From NCBI GenBank assembly GCA_963693285.1, contig OY848918.1, positions 17,922,047 to 17,986,046 of the forward strand: DNA of 64,000 nucleotides. Direction: 5' to 3'. A program made the translations under genes and the position numbers. Positions within the stretch are counted from its first letter, which is position 1, and each line of letters starts with the position of its first letter. Origin of the DNA: Xestospongia muta (lineage: Eukaryota > Porifera > Demospongiae > Haplosclerida > Petrosiidae). The notes beneath the pieces were generated by a model, which saw only the letters and a program-made list of their open reading frames with translations, ran no database searches and was not told the origin of the DNA. This document shows positions 54,601 to 61,738 of this stretch, one piece after another.

Positions 54601-55459
54601 TTGTACCTCAGGTAAGTTATGTCATAAATGTTAGTCATAACTCTACAATATCATTATCTTATAGGGTGTTTTCCCTGCTACTGTAGTTGCTTTATTAAAT
54701 AGGAAGAATCCTCCAACTTTTACATTAGATGATTATTCACCAAAATCCTCAAATCAACTACGCTATGGAGTGAAATTACTATCAAATGATTTAAAGGGGT
54801 TAATTTTGCTGGTTGATTCTCTTTCTTGGATAGAGGTCTACTTTACTGGAATTCCTAACAATAATTGTAGTGTCATACGTCATACAATGGATGAAGCTGT
54901 ATCATCCTGTGCTAATCCCCTGTCTTATAAGCCTTCTGCTCTCAAATTTACAGTTAGTCTGTTATGTAGACATCCTGATCACATGACAGATTTAAGTATA
55001 AAACCACATCCAGCAAGCATAATTTACTCAAAATATGTTCAGTGCACATTAATGAGAAATTTAGAGCCTATACCGCTTGATACAAAGAAAGAGGGACATT
55101 GGTTTACTGGATACAAAGGTATGATCTGCTAAGTACATGTATCTCATTTGTTACTTTAATTGTAGATCAAGCATCAGCTCATCAAATCCAAGTGGTTCAA
55201 GTCCCTCCCATTTTGGATACAAATGGTATGAGCAATGTTTACAAATGATATCTTGTGAACATAATAACTCTATTAAGATGACAATATAGACAACTCAGAA
55301 AATATTATTTTGAAACAATGTATTATAATTGCTATTATAAATATTATATTGATTTGAATTTTTTAAATATAGGCACTCAAGGCTCTAATTCTAGTACAAA
55401 TTCTGAGATGATGAGTGGTGTTCCAATTACTTTAGGTATGTTGCTCTTTATATACATAC

Positions 55460-55497
<38 letters not shown>

Positions 55498-56408
55498 CTA
55501 TCATTGTGTTTTGTCAAAAATATAATAAATGACCTTTCAGTTTTACATGACAGGTGATTTATTCACATGCTAAGACATAACTGGAATATGTACTTGTATT
55601 CTTTTAATAGTTATATACAATGGTTATTATTTTTAATATTAAAGTATTTTGTGAAATTAAACTGATGTATCGACTGCAGAGCTATATGTACAACTCCATT
55701 GACAATTTTCTAAATATTTGATGAAGTTTTTAACTAGCATGCTTATCAACCTTTAGTATTTTGTGTGTCCATATGAATCTTTGTCAACTATCTTGCTGTC
55801 TTGTAACCACACTGTCTTAGAATGACAATGAATAGATTAGCTCAGACAAATAACATGTGACATTATATATATAACTACTTGTTATTAGATGTTGTATTCA
55901 TCAGCAATCTGTCATTAATTTATGTATATATGTAGTTTAATTGTCACAACAATTTCTCTACACTTACAGCTAACAAACCAGAGAAGTATGTTTTGTTGAG
56001 GATGCTTTCTTCTGTGACAGCAAAATGGCAAGAGATGGGAGGTCTACTTGGAGTTGACTCTAATACTATTGATGGCTTGTCTTACTCTAATTTCCCTGAT
56101 GAGGTGAAGATGTCAAAGATGCTACAGAGCTGGTTGGACAACGAGCCTACTCCAGCAACATGGGGTAATATCATCAGTGTTGTTGAGGGTCCTCTACAAA
56201 AGAAAACACTTGCTAATGAAATGTGCAAATTTCTTGGCATAGAATCAGGTCTGTTATATTTTTTTTTACTGTGGTAATATACTTGCTACTATAAAAAAGA
56301 TGCTAATCAATTTAAGCAACAAGCTTGTTATGGTAGTTTGATTGTCTTAACCATTATATTATTATGATTGTTATATTTATAGATGATCCTCCTAGCAGTA
56401 CTTCATAA
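21588..56408 (+). CDS. Ankyrin-repeat / Roc-COR GTPase / Death-domain protein (14 exons, 1077 aa)
   Basis: Gene model read by eye: exons 21588-21605, 21729-21827, 25998-26093, 39219-39308, 42695-42793, 51514-51612, 52289-52387, 52434-52500, 52927-54611, 54665-55118, 55166-55225, 55373-55435, 55970-56248, 56383-56408. All introns are GT-AG and the frame is continuous (3234 nt with stop). Domains: six ankyrin repeats at residues 7-200 plus a half repeat to 222; Roc-like GTPase about 241-545 with P-loop GPPGVGKTS (248-256), DSGGQ (410-414) and TNYD (502-505); COR-like region about 560-930; Ser/Thr-rich linker; Death domain about 984-1068. No signal peptide or membrane helix, so probably cytosolic. 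The ANK-Roc-COR-Death order matches the C-terminal part of DAPK1, but no kinase is present. The start codon sits in a good context (aaaATGt), though exon 1 has only six codons. The large introns rest on splice consensus and frame, not on transcripts. Confidence 0.85.
21729..21827 (+). CDS. Gene 1 exon 2, ankyrin repeat 1
   Basis: 99 nt, phase 0 to 0, between tattatag and gtaagt. The 33 codons form one ankyrin repeat: [15 protein letters not shown], then the LLGANVN turn. The usual TPLH motif is replaced by EQLYQ, as is common in an N-terminal capping repeat. Confidence 0.85.
21828..23375. other. Gene 1 intron 2, first part
   Basis: Mostly featureless. Two coding-like pieces on the plus strand, [20 protein letters not shown] (about 23017-23105) and a Cys-containing [15 protein letters not shown] (about 23165-23210), may be remnants of an inserted element. 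Confidence 0.35.
23380..23880. repeat. Interspersed repeat S, copy 1
   Basis: Matches 28380-28745 in order: gcctattttatggcagt / gcctgtttatgacagt, ttacaacattgcta / ttacaacatacttg, atactgtataatagatt / aactgtataatggatt. Both copies lie in gene 1 introns. No ORF and no class assigned. Confidence 0.7.
23885..25990. other. Gene 1 intron 2, remainder
   Basis: No gene or repeat recognised. Confidence 0.4.
25998..26093 (+). CDS. Gene 1 exon 3, ankyrin repeat 2
   Basis: 96 nt, phase 0 to 0, with acceptor cttttag and donor gttagt. It encodes a 32-residue repeat with [15 protein letters not shown] and GANLDAID. It is separated from repeat 1 by 4.2 kb. Confidence 0.88.
26520..26651 (-). repeat. 3' LTR of the intron 3 gypsy element
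   Basis: 132 bp with TG...CA ends on the minus strand and an adjoining polypurine tract. Related copies: partial at 32226-32304, shortened at 42913-42996. Confidence 0.7.
26700..28375. other. Intron 3, presumed 3' internal part of the gypsy element
   Basis: No recognisable integrase. A short plus-strand open piece ([20 protein letters not shown], about 27495-27555) has no identified family. Confidence 0.35.
28380..28745. repeat. Interspersed repeat S, copy 2
   Basis: Counterpart of 23380-23880. It ends exactly where the MITE at 28748 begins. Confidence 0.7.
28748..29004. mobile_element. MITE with about 55-bp terminal inverted repeats, hAT-like
   Basis: 257 bp, beginning tagtctcgtccccagacct and ending with its near-perfect inverse; the inverted arms also contain aagtaggtctggtcacatg. 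The near-identical 8-mers agctctac (28740-28747) and agctccac (29006-29013) flank it. An 8-bp target duplication is typical of hAT elements. Non-coding. Confidence 0.8.
29063..29859. mobile_element. TIR element of unknown superfamily
   Basis: About 35-bp terminal inverted repeats: aggccattcccattaaattc at the left and the inverse of gaattcaattgcagtggcc at the right, both with attcattgttt. The interior contains a 79-codon ORF (29486-29725, ending [18 protein letters not shown]) without a recognised transposase. Target duplication unclear. Confidence 0.6.
29930..30230. repeat. Interspersed repeat, copy 2 (with 7795-8040)
   Basis: See the copy at 7795-8040. This copy carries extra sequence around 30105-30190 (actgactccaactgtctcac). 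Confidence 0.6.
30400..31430 (-). pseudogene. Ty3/gypsy reverse transcriptase-RNase H remnant
   Basis: Minus-strand frames, broken by stops and shifts, give a collinear series of gypsy pol motifs: [98 protein letters not shown] and [16 protein letters not shown]. The YxDD box is not preserved. The order from RT to RNase H fits the minus orientation of the flanking LTRs. Confidence 0.85.
31505..31740. repeat. Repeat shared with 37320-37560
   Basis: actttaaaacagtcact, gacatcattagc and aacagtgcc recur in order at 37320-37560. The left part (acttaaaacagtca) also matches the outer TIR of the MULE derivative at 44720, so this block may be MULE end sequence joined to other DNA. Confidence 0.5.
32226..32304 (-). 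repeat. Partial 5' LTR of the gypsy element
   Basis: tggattacacaagat and cagtctatcaatatatgag match 26520-26598; the rest of the LTR is missing. Confidence 0.55.
32305..33390. other. Intron 3 DNA, possible receptor-gene debris
   Basis: A plus-strand open piece near 33030-33150 ([19 protein letters not shown]) has Asn-glycosylation-like motifs, similar in style to a piece at 44830-45100. Both lie near duplicated segment C. No domain can be named. Confidence 0.25.
33395..34445. repeat. Duplicated segment C, copy 1
   Basis: Aligns with 46050-47105: agtacataggtgaaga, cagctagcaaaagagttgat, ggcacacaaaacaataccag, tcagtccactgtgta, gcttcagattcagcga and taatagaattt.cgtataat. No ORF. The copies lie in different gene 1 introns. 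Confidence 0.85.
34451..37289 (-). mobile_element. MULE transposon with ZSWIM-type transposase remnant
   Basis: About 60-bp terminal inverted repeats (aaccacgcctcaaaaatg, accacacccactt) bound a 2.8-kb minus-strand coding remnant. Pieces in order from the right: [20 protein letters not shown] (N-terminal domain, 36963-37220); [19 protein letters not shown] and [13 protein letters not shown] (MULE catalytic domain, 36292-36552); [19 protein letters not shown] (SWIM zinc finger CxCxnCxH, 35768-36031); [10 protein letters not shown] (about 35040); and a Cys-rich C-terminus near 34721-34912. Stops and frameshifts separate the pieces, so the protein is dead. It belongs to the ZSWIM3-like MULE transposases. 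Confidence 0.85.
37320..37560. repeat. Repeat shared with 31505-31740
   Basis: Counterpart of 31505-31740; directly outside the right end of the MULE. Confidence 0.5.
38252..38495. repeat. Two-copy tandem duplication of about 120 bp
   Basis: Each copy runs from tttcatat.attgtctctcc through aatgagttaca to tatgtccaaagttaagctt. It lies between the RNase H and integrase pieces of the gypsy remnant. Confidence 0.75.
38558..38632. repeat. Pair of adjacent hairpins
   Basis: tcatatgaact / agttcatatga, followed directly by agaggtacaattggaggata / tatcctcccattgtacctct (20-bp arms, one mismatch, 3-base loop). Confidence 0.8.
39219..39308 (+). CDS. Gene 1 exon 4, short ankyrin repeat 3
   Basis: 90 nt, phase 0 to 0, acceptor tttttcag, donor gttagt. 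The 30-residue repeat reads [16 protein letters not shown]. It is three residues short in the first helix-turn region, which usually carries a G-H/N pair, and may therefore pack differently. Confidence 0.85.
39488..40089 (-). mobile_element. pogo/Tigger-like element, internally deleted
   Basis: 602 bp with imperfect terminal inverted repeats (taccgtatttccccgagcaa left; inverse of ttacttggggaactacggta right), with TA at both ends as expected for Tc1/mariner-pogo elements. The minus strand keeps a DNA-binding HTH (about 39805-39930): [37 protein letters not shown]. No DDE catalytic region remains. It lies 180 bp after gene 1 exon 4. Confidence 0.75.
40090..42690. other. Gene 1 intron 4, remainder
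   Basis: AT-rich, no gene, TIR or known repeat recognised. Confidence 0.45.
42695..42793 (+). CDS. Gene 1 exon 5, ankyrin repeat 4
   Basis: 99 nt, phase 0 to 0, acceptor ttatgtag, donor gtaagt. Motifs [17 protein letters not shown] and [10 protein letters not shown] give a complete 33-residue repeat. Confidence 0.88.
42913..42996 (-). repeat. Second gypsy 3' LTR remnant in intron 5
   Basis: 84 bp from tggattacacaagac to atgtgaca, related to 26520-26651 and again followed by a purine tract on the minus strand (complement of ccttccactttaacc). It starts 120 bp after exon 5. The element body is not recognisable. Confidence 0.55.
43268..44736 (-). mobile_element. Internally deleted MULE derivative
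   Basis: About 110-bp terminal inverted repeats (actttaaaggcagagcctat left; inverse of ataggcactgccaacttta right) enclose the two ends of the 34.5-37.3 kb MULE: the start [12 protein letters not shown] at the right, and [19 protein letters not shown] and [12 protein letters not shown] at the left. The catalytic and SWIM parts (equivalent of about 35690-37165) are missing. Same orientation as the larger copy. Confidence 0.8.
44740..46045. other. Intron 5 DNA with coding-like debris
   Basis: Short plus-strand open pieces ([20 protein letters not shown] near 45005-45065; [20 protein letters not shown] near 45670-45730) suggest decayed extracellular beta-sandwich domains, possibly fibronectin-like. 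Weak evidence. Confidence 0.25.
46050..47105. repeat. Duplicated segment C, copy 2
   Basis: Counterpart of 33395-34445, with a 70-bp insertion near 47010-47080 and small deletions (for example 46390-46410). Confidence 0.85.
47610..49135. repeat. Minisatellite of about 74-bp units
   Basis: About 20 diverged units, each with ggaagtctggccatt, ggggaatcaaaagttcat, tctacctcgaa and caactactcaaccctaga. Several units are shortened, with ggaagtctggccatt recurring after 30-40 bp. It lies inside gene 1 intron 5. ORFs here are by-products. Confidence 0.93.
49140..51510. other. Gene 1 intron 5, remainder
   Basis: No gene or repeat family recognised. Confidence 0.45.
51514..51612 (+). CDS. Gene 1 exon 6, ankyrin repeat 5
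   Basis: 99 nt, phase 0 to 0, acceptor ttatccag, donor gtaaca. [20 protein letters not shown] is close to the ankyrin consensus. Confidence 0.92.
51613..52288. other. Gene 1 intron 6
   Basis: 676-bp intron without recognisable insertions. Confidence 0.6.
52289..52387 (+). CDS. Gene 1 exon 7, ankyrin repeat 6
   Basis: 99 nt, phase 0 to 0, acceptor atttatag, donor gtaagt. [20 protein letters not shown] followed by [10 protein letters not shown] gives a full repeat. Confidence 0.92.
52434..52500 (+). CDS. Gene 1 exon 8, C-terminal half ankyrin repeat
   Basis: 67 nt after a 46-bp intron (acceptor attttag, donor gttagt). [20 protein letters not shown] is the first half of an ankyrin repeat, typical of a C-terminal cap. 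The exon ends in phase 1, the first phase change in the gene, and leads into the GTPase exon. Confidence 0.85.
52765..52790. repeat. 26-bp perfect palindrome in intron 8
   Basis: aaatgtgctatta followed immediately by its exact complement taatagcacattt. It lies 137 bp upstream of the GTPase exon. Confidence 0.9.
52827..52868. repeat. 15-bp stem hairpin in intron 8
   Basis: tttaatacaaagata and tatctttgtattaaa are exact complements around a 12-base loop, 59 bp before exon 9. In the pre-mRNA the hairpin would fall close to the likely branch-point region. Confidence 0.85.
52927..54611 (+). CDS. Gene 1 exon 9, Roc GTPase and N-terminal COR
   Basis: This 1685-nt exon carries the GTPase. Visible motifs: P-loop GPPGVGKTS (G1); switch-I-like segment [15 protein letters not shown] with a candidate G2 Thr; DSGGQPQF (G3); IVGTNYD (G4 position). 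About 110 extra Ser/Thr/Asp-rich residues lie between switch I and G3, where an ordinary Roc domain needs none. After the GTPase, [14 protein letters not shown] and LSLVLYFPD are typical of the start of a COR-type helical/winged-helix region. A long intact frame of this size in an AT-rich background argues for selection. The nearest relative in the window is the exon at 60551-61738. Confidence 0.93.
54665..55118 (+). CDS. Gene 1 exon 10, C-terminal COR-like region
   Basis: 454 nt after a 53-bp intron, phase 0 in and phase 1 out. [31 protein letters not shown] and EGHWFTGYK resemble the second half of COR-type regions in animal P-loop/Death receptors, a beta-rich module ending in HW. I assign it by position and pattern only. 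Confidence 0.85.
55166..55225 (+). CDS. Gene 1 exon 11, linker
   Basis: 60 nt, phase 1 to 1, acceptor aattgtag, donor gtatga. It encodes a short hydrophobic/Gln-rich linker ([11 protein letters not shown]) between COR and Death. A symmetrical exon like this could be skipped without breaking the frame. Confidence 0.7.
55373..55435 (+). CDS. Gene 1 exon 12, Ser/Thr-rich linker
   Basis: 63 nt, phase 1 to 1, acceptor aaatatag, donor gtatgt. It encodes [16 protein letters not shown], a low-complexity linker before the Death domain. It is also skippable in frame. Confidence 0.7.
55464..55495. repeat. (TA)n microsatellite in intron 12
   Basis: Pure TA run directly after the donor of exon 12. Confidence 0.9.
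55970..56248 (+). CDS. Gene 1 exon 13, Death domain
   Basis: 279 nt, phase 1 to 1, acceptor acttacag. The 93 residues contain Death-domain landmarks: [30 protein letters not shown] with the conserved Trp, and the last helix [11 protein letters not shown]. The donor at 56249 is gtctgt, a weak site; read-through gives an alternative end after 9 residues (stop at about 56275). Confidence 0.9.
56383..56408 (+). CDS. Gene 1 exon 14, C-terminal tail and stop
   Basis: After acceptor tatttatag the frame continues as DDPPSSTS and stops at TAA 56406-56408. The tail has no recognised motif. Confidence 0.65.
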
Positions 56409-58430
56409 TAGTTGCTACAACTACATATGCAAAGGTATGTTCGGAAACTTTAGTATGTAAACAAAATAACAATAATTTAAAATGCATAATACATCAAAGA
56501 AAATTTTGTAATTGTAAATACTAAACAATTATAATCTAACACATAGTTTCTTCATTCATACATCTCAATAACTATATTCAGTATGAACTGATTTTTAATG
56601 TCATAGTGTTTCGTGACATCATCATTATTAAGCCACTGATTAACAATTACTTTATTTTCTTTTTCTTCTATAGATACACATTGGAATTTGTCACATTATG
56701 ATTATAATATAAATAATAACTATCACATTCAATTAAGAGATTGTTATTTTAACATGTTAACTATTTCTTACTTATTTTTGTACTGTTTTATTAGTTAATT
56801 TGAATGAAATAAATAATTAATAAGTTACTTTTAATGTCATTTAATTGGAAAGAATATATTGGTTATAAACGAAGTATGAAGTGAAGTAGTTGACTACTAA
56901 TGTTCTTAAGTTCAATTTTTTGATTTTTTTAAATTTATTTTTTGTGTAATCTTTTTATAAATACATCTATATTATCCAGTATTTTTCTATTTTTTAAAAT
57001 GACATTTTCTGTTATCCACTACTTTTGTCATTTTTGAATTTTACACATTTACATTTTCCACATTTACTCTAGTATTTTTTTTAATTACATTTTGGTTATC
57101 AATTATATATTTCTCTGTTATTTTAGTGTCACTCTTAGAAATATACAAATTGCACATGAATAAACACTTTATTAAAGTTATTAGTGTTTGGTCTTTTACA
57201 TTCAATTTTTGATCAGCTGTACCTTTATACTTGATGTGATGAATGGATTAATGAATAATTTTATTTCTCATTTTATTTTCTTATCAATAAATTATATATC
57301 CACAACTCATTGTGTATATTAAAGGTCAAGAAAAGGTTAGAGGCTTAGTTAGAACTATGATATTACTATCACAGCAATGTACAATACTGGCTATATATAT
57401 TACTAGTAATAAAAGTCACTAATCTACATGAATGAATACATAACTTTGTCAATTTATGAAACAATCTATTAAATCCTTCAGTCTGTCTATAGTTATACAA
57501 ATAGTAAGGTACATTGTTGAATAGAACAAGATAGTAATTGTAGACAATTAGTGAAAATTCTTCTTGATTTTTTGCTGGTACAGATGTATATAATATGTTT
57601 CATAGTTGTTGTAATAGTAAGGCCATTTTTGATACATAGAGGAAAAGATCTGCTAACTTGCATTAAACATTTGCTGTAATGACTGCTGTTTTGATTTCTG
57701 ATAGCACCTATGGTAAACTGTTAGCTGTATGTACATACAATTAATATACCATTAATTAACATACTTGTTACATTGTTTTGTTTATACAAAAGAACCAATG
57801 ATGACTATATGGTAATATTTACGTTATTGCATAAGTGTCACAAGTACCTGTGAACATGACCACTAACCATTAAAACTACAAAAAACAGGTTCAGTTAACA
57901 AATCCAATAAATGTATAATTATACAGTAGACTATCATCAAATTTCTTTTAACTTTGGCAAGAAATTCTAAGTGTTTCTATACATGAGAAACTATGCTAGT
58001 ATTGTTTGTCAATAATCACAACCCAACAGCTTTTAAAACAATTTTTTAGTGATGGTGGTAGTTATTAATGACTTACAAACACAAGTGCATGAAGTGTTCA
58101 CTGTACACTTTTATAAGAACCATTTTCTCCAACATTAAATATATTATTTTAAAGTTTCTATTACATTTGATATACTCATTAGCTAACTTTTGCATGATCA
58201 TTATGTTTATCCAAACAGAATATCATTTACTTTTTATTAATACAACCAACTATAATCAGTTTATTATATATGCTATTTTTATTTAACTTAAACATTCCTT
58301 CTTTGTCATATATGATTTATGACTTGTATAAAGGTGTGTAACATCAGAATTTCTATTACTTGTCTTCTCTTTATTCCTTTTCTTTTCTTAACTATAGTTT
58401 GTATTTTAAACCTTTACCTTCTTTGTATAT
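56409..58430. other. 3' flank of gene 1
   Basis: Very AT-rich, with no ORF or repeat recognised beyond the presumed 3' UTR. Confidence 0.4.
56808..56813 (+). promoter_or_regulatory. Candidate poly(A) signal of gene 1
   Basis: AATAAA lies 400 bp after the gene 1 stop codon. Such hexamers are frequent by chance in DNA this AT-rich, so it is only a candidate. Confidence 0.25.
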
Positions 58431-58439
58431 GCCTCTTAA

Positions 58440-58870
58440 ATTAGCTTATACACTATATCAGATATATCTATTGCCATTAACAGTTCTTTTGTTTGTAATA
58501 AGTATGAAGATGGATTATGCTTTCAGAAGAGAAGGAATGAGTATTAATACTATCTATGTAAATTAGAAATAAAAAATAAGGAATCCATTACTGACCATTG
58601 AGGTACTCCTGAAGTGACTGGTAGTTTTTTGAACAAATACCATTTGTGACAATATAATGTACATGACCAGATAAATGAAATAGTAACAAATCAAGGCCCA
58701 TGCTTTCAAATTGGAGCTGTAAAGTTGAATGTGGTGTGGTGTTGCAAGCTTTCTTTAGGTCAAAGGATACATTGCAAATTAAAGATTTGAGTCCAAAAGG
58801 TTTTTCTAATTGTATAGAATAGAAATCAGAGCTGTTGTAGTCAGTCTCTTTGGACGAAAAGTCCATTGGT
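58440..58870 (-). pseudogene. LINE reverse transcriptase remnant
   Basis: Minus-strand frame shows CNVSFDLKKACNTTPHSTL (LINE consensus: xxFDLxKAFDxVPHxxL), MGLDLLLFHLSGHVHYIVTN, then, after a frameshift, PVTSGVPQWSVMDSLFF (consensus: PVxSGVPQGSVLGPLLF). These match RT motifs of CR1/Jockey-type LINEs. Further down, YIDSINTHSFSSE lies where YIDD/N precedes the ADD box, which is lost. Confidence 0.7.
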
Positions 58871-59142
58871 TTCTTAAAATTACAATAAGCTACCACAAGT
58901 CAAGTTAAAATGCTCCATCAAAAATTATAGATAGACAAATATTTATGTGATAGATTTTAAAGCTAGTGCTGTGTAGCTATTTGCAAATAATTATCTACTG
59001 GAATAAATGTTTAGATATATACATATAGAATTAAAAGTTACTTTAACTATTTTACTATAAAGTTTTCGAGTCATAAAATAACTCATAATTAGAATTATTG
59101 TATTATAGAGACACTTGCAGCTTGATTAGGACTTAGCCTTAT

Positions 59143-59144
59143 CT

Positions 59145-59210
<66 letters not shown>
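59143..59210. repeat. (TA)n microsatellite
   Basis: About 68 bp of TA with one break (attata) near 59173. Confidence 0.95.
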
Positions 59211-59212
<2 letters not shown>

Positions 59213-59499
59213 CATAAAGAAACTATAATATGTCTTTCAGCTGGTAATATTTGTGTCAATATGTTACACATTCTAATTTCAAATGAAATTATTATAACTA
59301 GAGTCTTCTTATTTATTGTCAGTTGTATATACAAAAGAAACACATTTGTTGTGTAGTTATAATTAACTGCAGATATTTTATTAAAAAGTTATTAAATTAT
59401 AATACTTGAGAAATCATTGTTTTTACTGATACAGATACTTCAATAATAATGACAAGATTAATATCATAGATATTGAGTGAAGGTAATGGACATTCCATT

Positions 59500-60190
59500 G
59501 CATATAGTTGTCACTAATAATGTCAATGAACTAACTACTATGAATAATATCTAGTCTAATTCAAAGACTATCAAGTTGTCATAGCACAAAAACAACACAG
59601 CTATATATCATCAACTCTCTTATTTCCCTTGAGATGAGCCAACTTTCCACATCAAGAAAAGTTAAACATTAACATCTCAGAGTTCATGGGATCCCATCTC
59701 ATAGTAGAAATGGCAAATTACAAGCCTGAAGGTATAGATGAATTTTTATAATTATCAAGGACATCGATCTTATATGACATCAATATGAACACTAGTCATT
59801 ATAATTTATGTTACATGTAATATATGTACTTTGTTAAATTACCATTTTATTTCATGAACATGTAAATATATAATATTGTAAGCACATAAAGGCTCTTATA
59901 TATTTAAATTGATCTTAAGCGTCCAGTTATCATAACTTAAGTGTGTATTGATCACTAATTGAAAAGTACATTACACATAATGTCACATTGAGTACTTCAT
60001 TATGTCTACAGCTATATCTTTAGTTAACTTTAAACTGGACCTAATAAATAAATGATGAAGAGAATAATAACATTTGTGGATACGTAGATAGTGCAACGAA
60101 GCTTGATGACTTGATTTTTTATTTAATTATTTAATTAATTATTTAATTAATTTAATAAATTCATTAGGTGACAATGTAGCTAATTGTAAT
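59500..60190. repeat. Duplicated segment B, copy 2
   Basis: Counterpart of 12800-13792, ending aggtgacaatgtagctaatt. It lacks the 39-bp palindrome and the 220-bp block, and carries a ttaattatt-rich expansion at 60119-60160. Confidence 0.8.
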
Positions 60191-60221
60191 GAATTGTACT
60201 ACAATACATCCACATTGGCTT

Positions 60222-60497
60222 TAATTTTACCCAAAAAGAAAGCATGTCATTGTTTGTGAAGTCATGACTTATATTTCATATTATTTTGTCTCTCTCTAGT
60301 ATTAATGACAAATGACTTGAAGACACAAAAACATAATACAATAATACAATAATACAATAATACAATAATACAATACATTTGTAATACTTATTTACTTTTA
60401 ACTAAAAAGAGAGCATGTGATCATTTGTTAAGTGATGACAATTATTTAATATTATTTGTCTAACTCCGGTATTATAATAACAAATGACTTGAAGTTA
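60222..60497. repeat. Local direct repeat flanking an (AATAC)-type microsatellite
   Basis: About 100-bp units at 60222-60322 and 60391-60497 share aaaaagaaagcatgt, atattattttgtct and acaaatgacttgaag. Between them lies (acaataat)n at about 60333-60376. It lies just upstream of the truncated GTPase exon. Confidence 0.75.
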
Positions 60498-60550
60498 CGA
60501 AGAGCATATATTATAGTTAACTTGTTTTCTTTATTTCTTTTAAAATGTAG

Positions 60551-61738
60551 AACTACTTATTGTATTATGTTTCACGCAACCTTTTGAAACATGGCCTCCA
60601 CAAAGGTGTTGTTCATCTTACTAATTTACGATTGGTTCTAATAGGGCCTTCTTGTGTTGGTAAAACATCGTTCAAGTCTCTACTGTTCAAATGGCATGCA
60701 CCTAAAGTTCATGACAGTACAGCATTAGCAACAAGACCAGTTCGTGCGATAGAAAGAGTGGCAGAACATGATGAAGGCAAGATTTGGTTAAAAGTTACTG
60801 GCTTTGATCTATTGAAGATGCTGTCAGATGCCATTATTGCTATCGAAAATGAGTCTGAAAACAACGATCCTCAAATATCTGAAATTTCTAGTGACACCAT
60901 CTTATCAGTAGACCCAATGTTGTTTTTAGATGAAAATATTTTACTAGAATCACCAGAACAGAATTTTGCTCTCGAAGAATGCGATTTATCTACTAATGAA
61001 TCACCTGTTCCAGCTAAGATGGTTTCTTCACAAGATCATCAACCAGTACAGTCAACACCAGATATACTACACCCCGCCTCTAACAGTCCAAAAAATGACA
61101 AAACTACTGCAATTGCGGAATCAACACCTTTGTCACAACAGCCTGACACTGACCACTATTCTACTGAAATGGTAGAACTCCTTACTAAACGAAAAAAATC
61201 AGAAGATCTCCATAAAGCTACATGGATAAATATTCTTGATAGTGGGGGTCAGCCACAATTTGCGGATGTATCACGTGCGTTTGTTCGCGGTAATACAATA
61301 AATATTATTTGCACAAAGTTAATTGAAAACCTTTCTGATAAGCCTCAGTTCTCTTACTCATTAAATGGCAAATTACTTAGTCAACCCAGTAAGTTGCAAA
61401 TGACTAACCTAGAGCTTATAGAGCATTTTGTACGCTCAATAATTGCTTCTAAGAATGCTGTTGTAGTGAAAGGAAACAAACGCTTGCCACTTTTTATGAT
61501 TGTTGGCACTTATTATGACAAGATGAAAGGCTCAAAGAAAAAGAAATTAGAGTTATTGCGTGAAAAGAATGAGCAGCTTCTCTCAGTCCTTCATGAATTT
61601 AGAGATCATTTTATTTTCTTTAAATATAATCCCTCAGAGCTTATATTTCCAGTTGACAACCTTTGTTGGTGGAATCGCAAAAAGATATCTTTGTATTTCC
61701 GTCAGCGTATTATGTCTTATCAGAAGCATATTGGTTAA
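60551..61738 (+). pseudogene. Truncated paralogue: Roc GTPase exon cut at the start of COR
   Basis: After an acceptor (aaaatgtag) a frame of 395 codons is open from 60551. It lacks an in-frame ATG near its start, so it is an internal exon. It parallels gene 1 exon 9: P-loop GPSCVGKTS (exon residues 32-40), switch segment [30 protein letters not shown] (from 230), TYYD (320-323) and the shared stretch LIEHFVRSII. The G1-G3 spacing is 198 residues against 162 in gene 1, because of a longer Ser/Pro/Thr/Gln-rich insert. The frame ends at RIMSYQKHIG, where gene 1 goes on into COR; the TAA lies at the junction with segment A copy 2. No ankyrin exon was found between 56.4 and 60.5 kb. It could be a pseudogene, or a GTPase-only exon of a gene whose other exons I cannot see. 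The GTPase part itself is intact. Confidence 0.75.

Noticed and set aside
59474..59550. Ankyrin-like frame (MDIPLHIVVTNNVNELT) before the truncated paralogue
   Set aside because: The same frame occurs in segment B copy 1 (SIVIIKKVIELTT) without the PLH motif, so the likeness is chance.
60560..60562. Start codon of the second GTPase at 60560
   Set aside because: The codon is TTG, and an acceptor lies 10 bp upstream, so the frame is an internal exon rather than a start.
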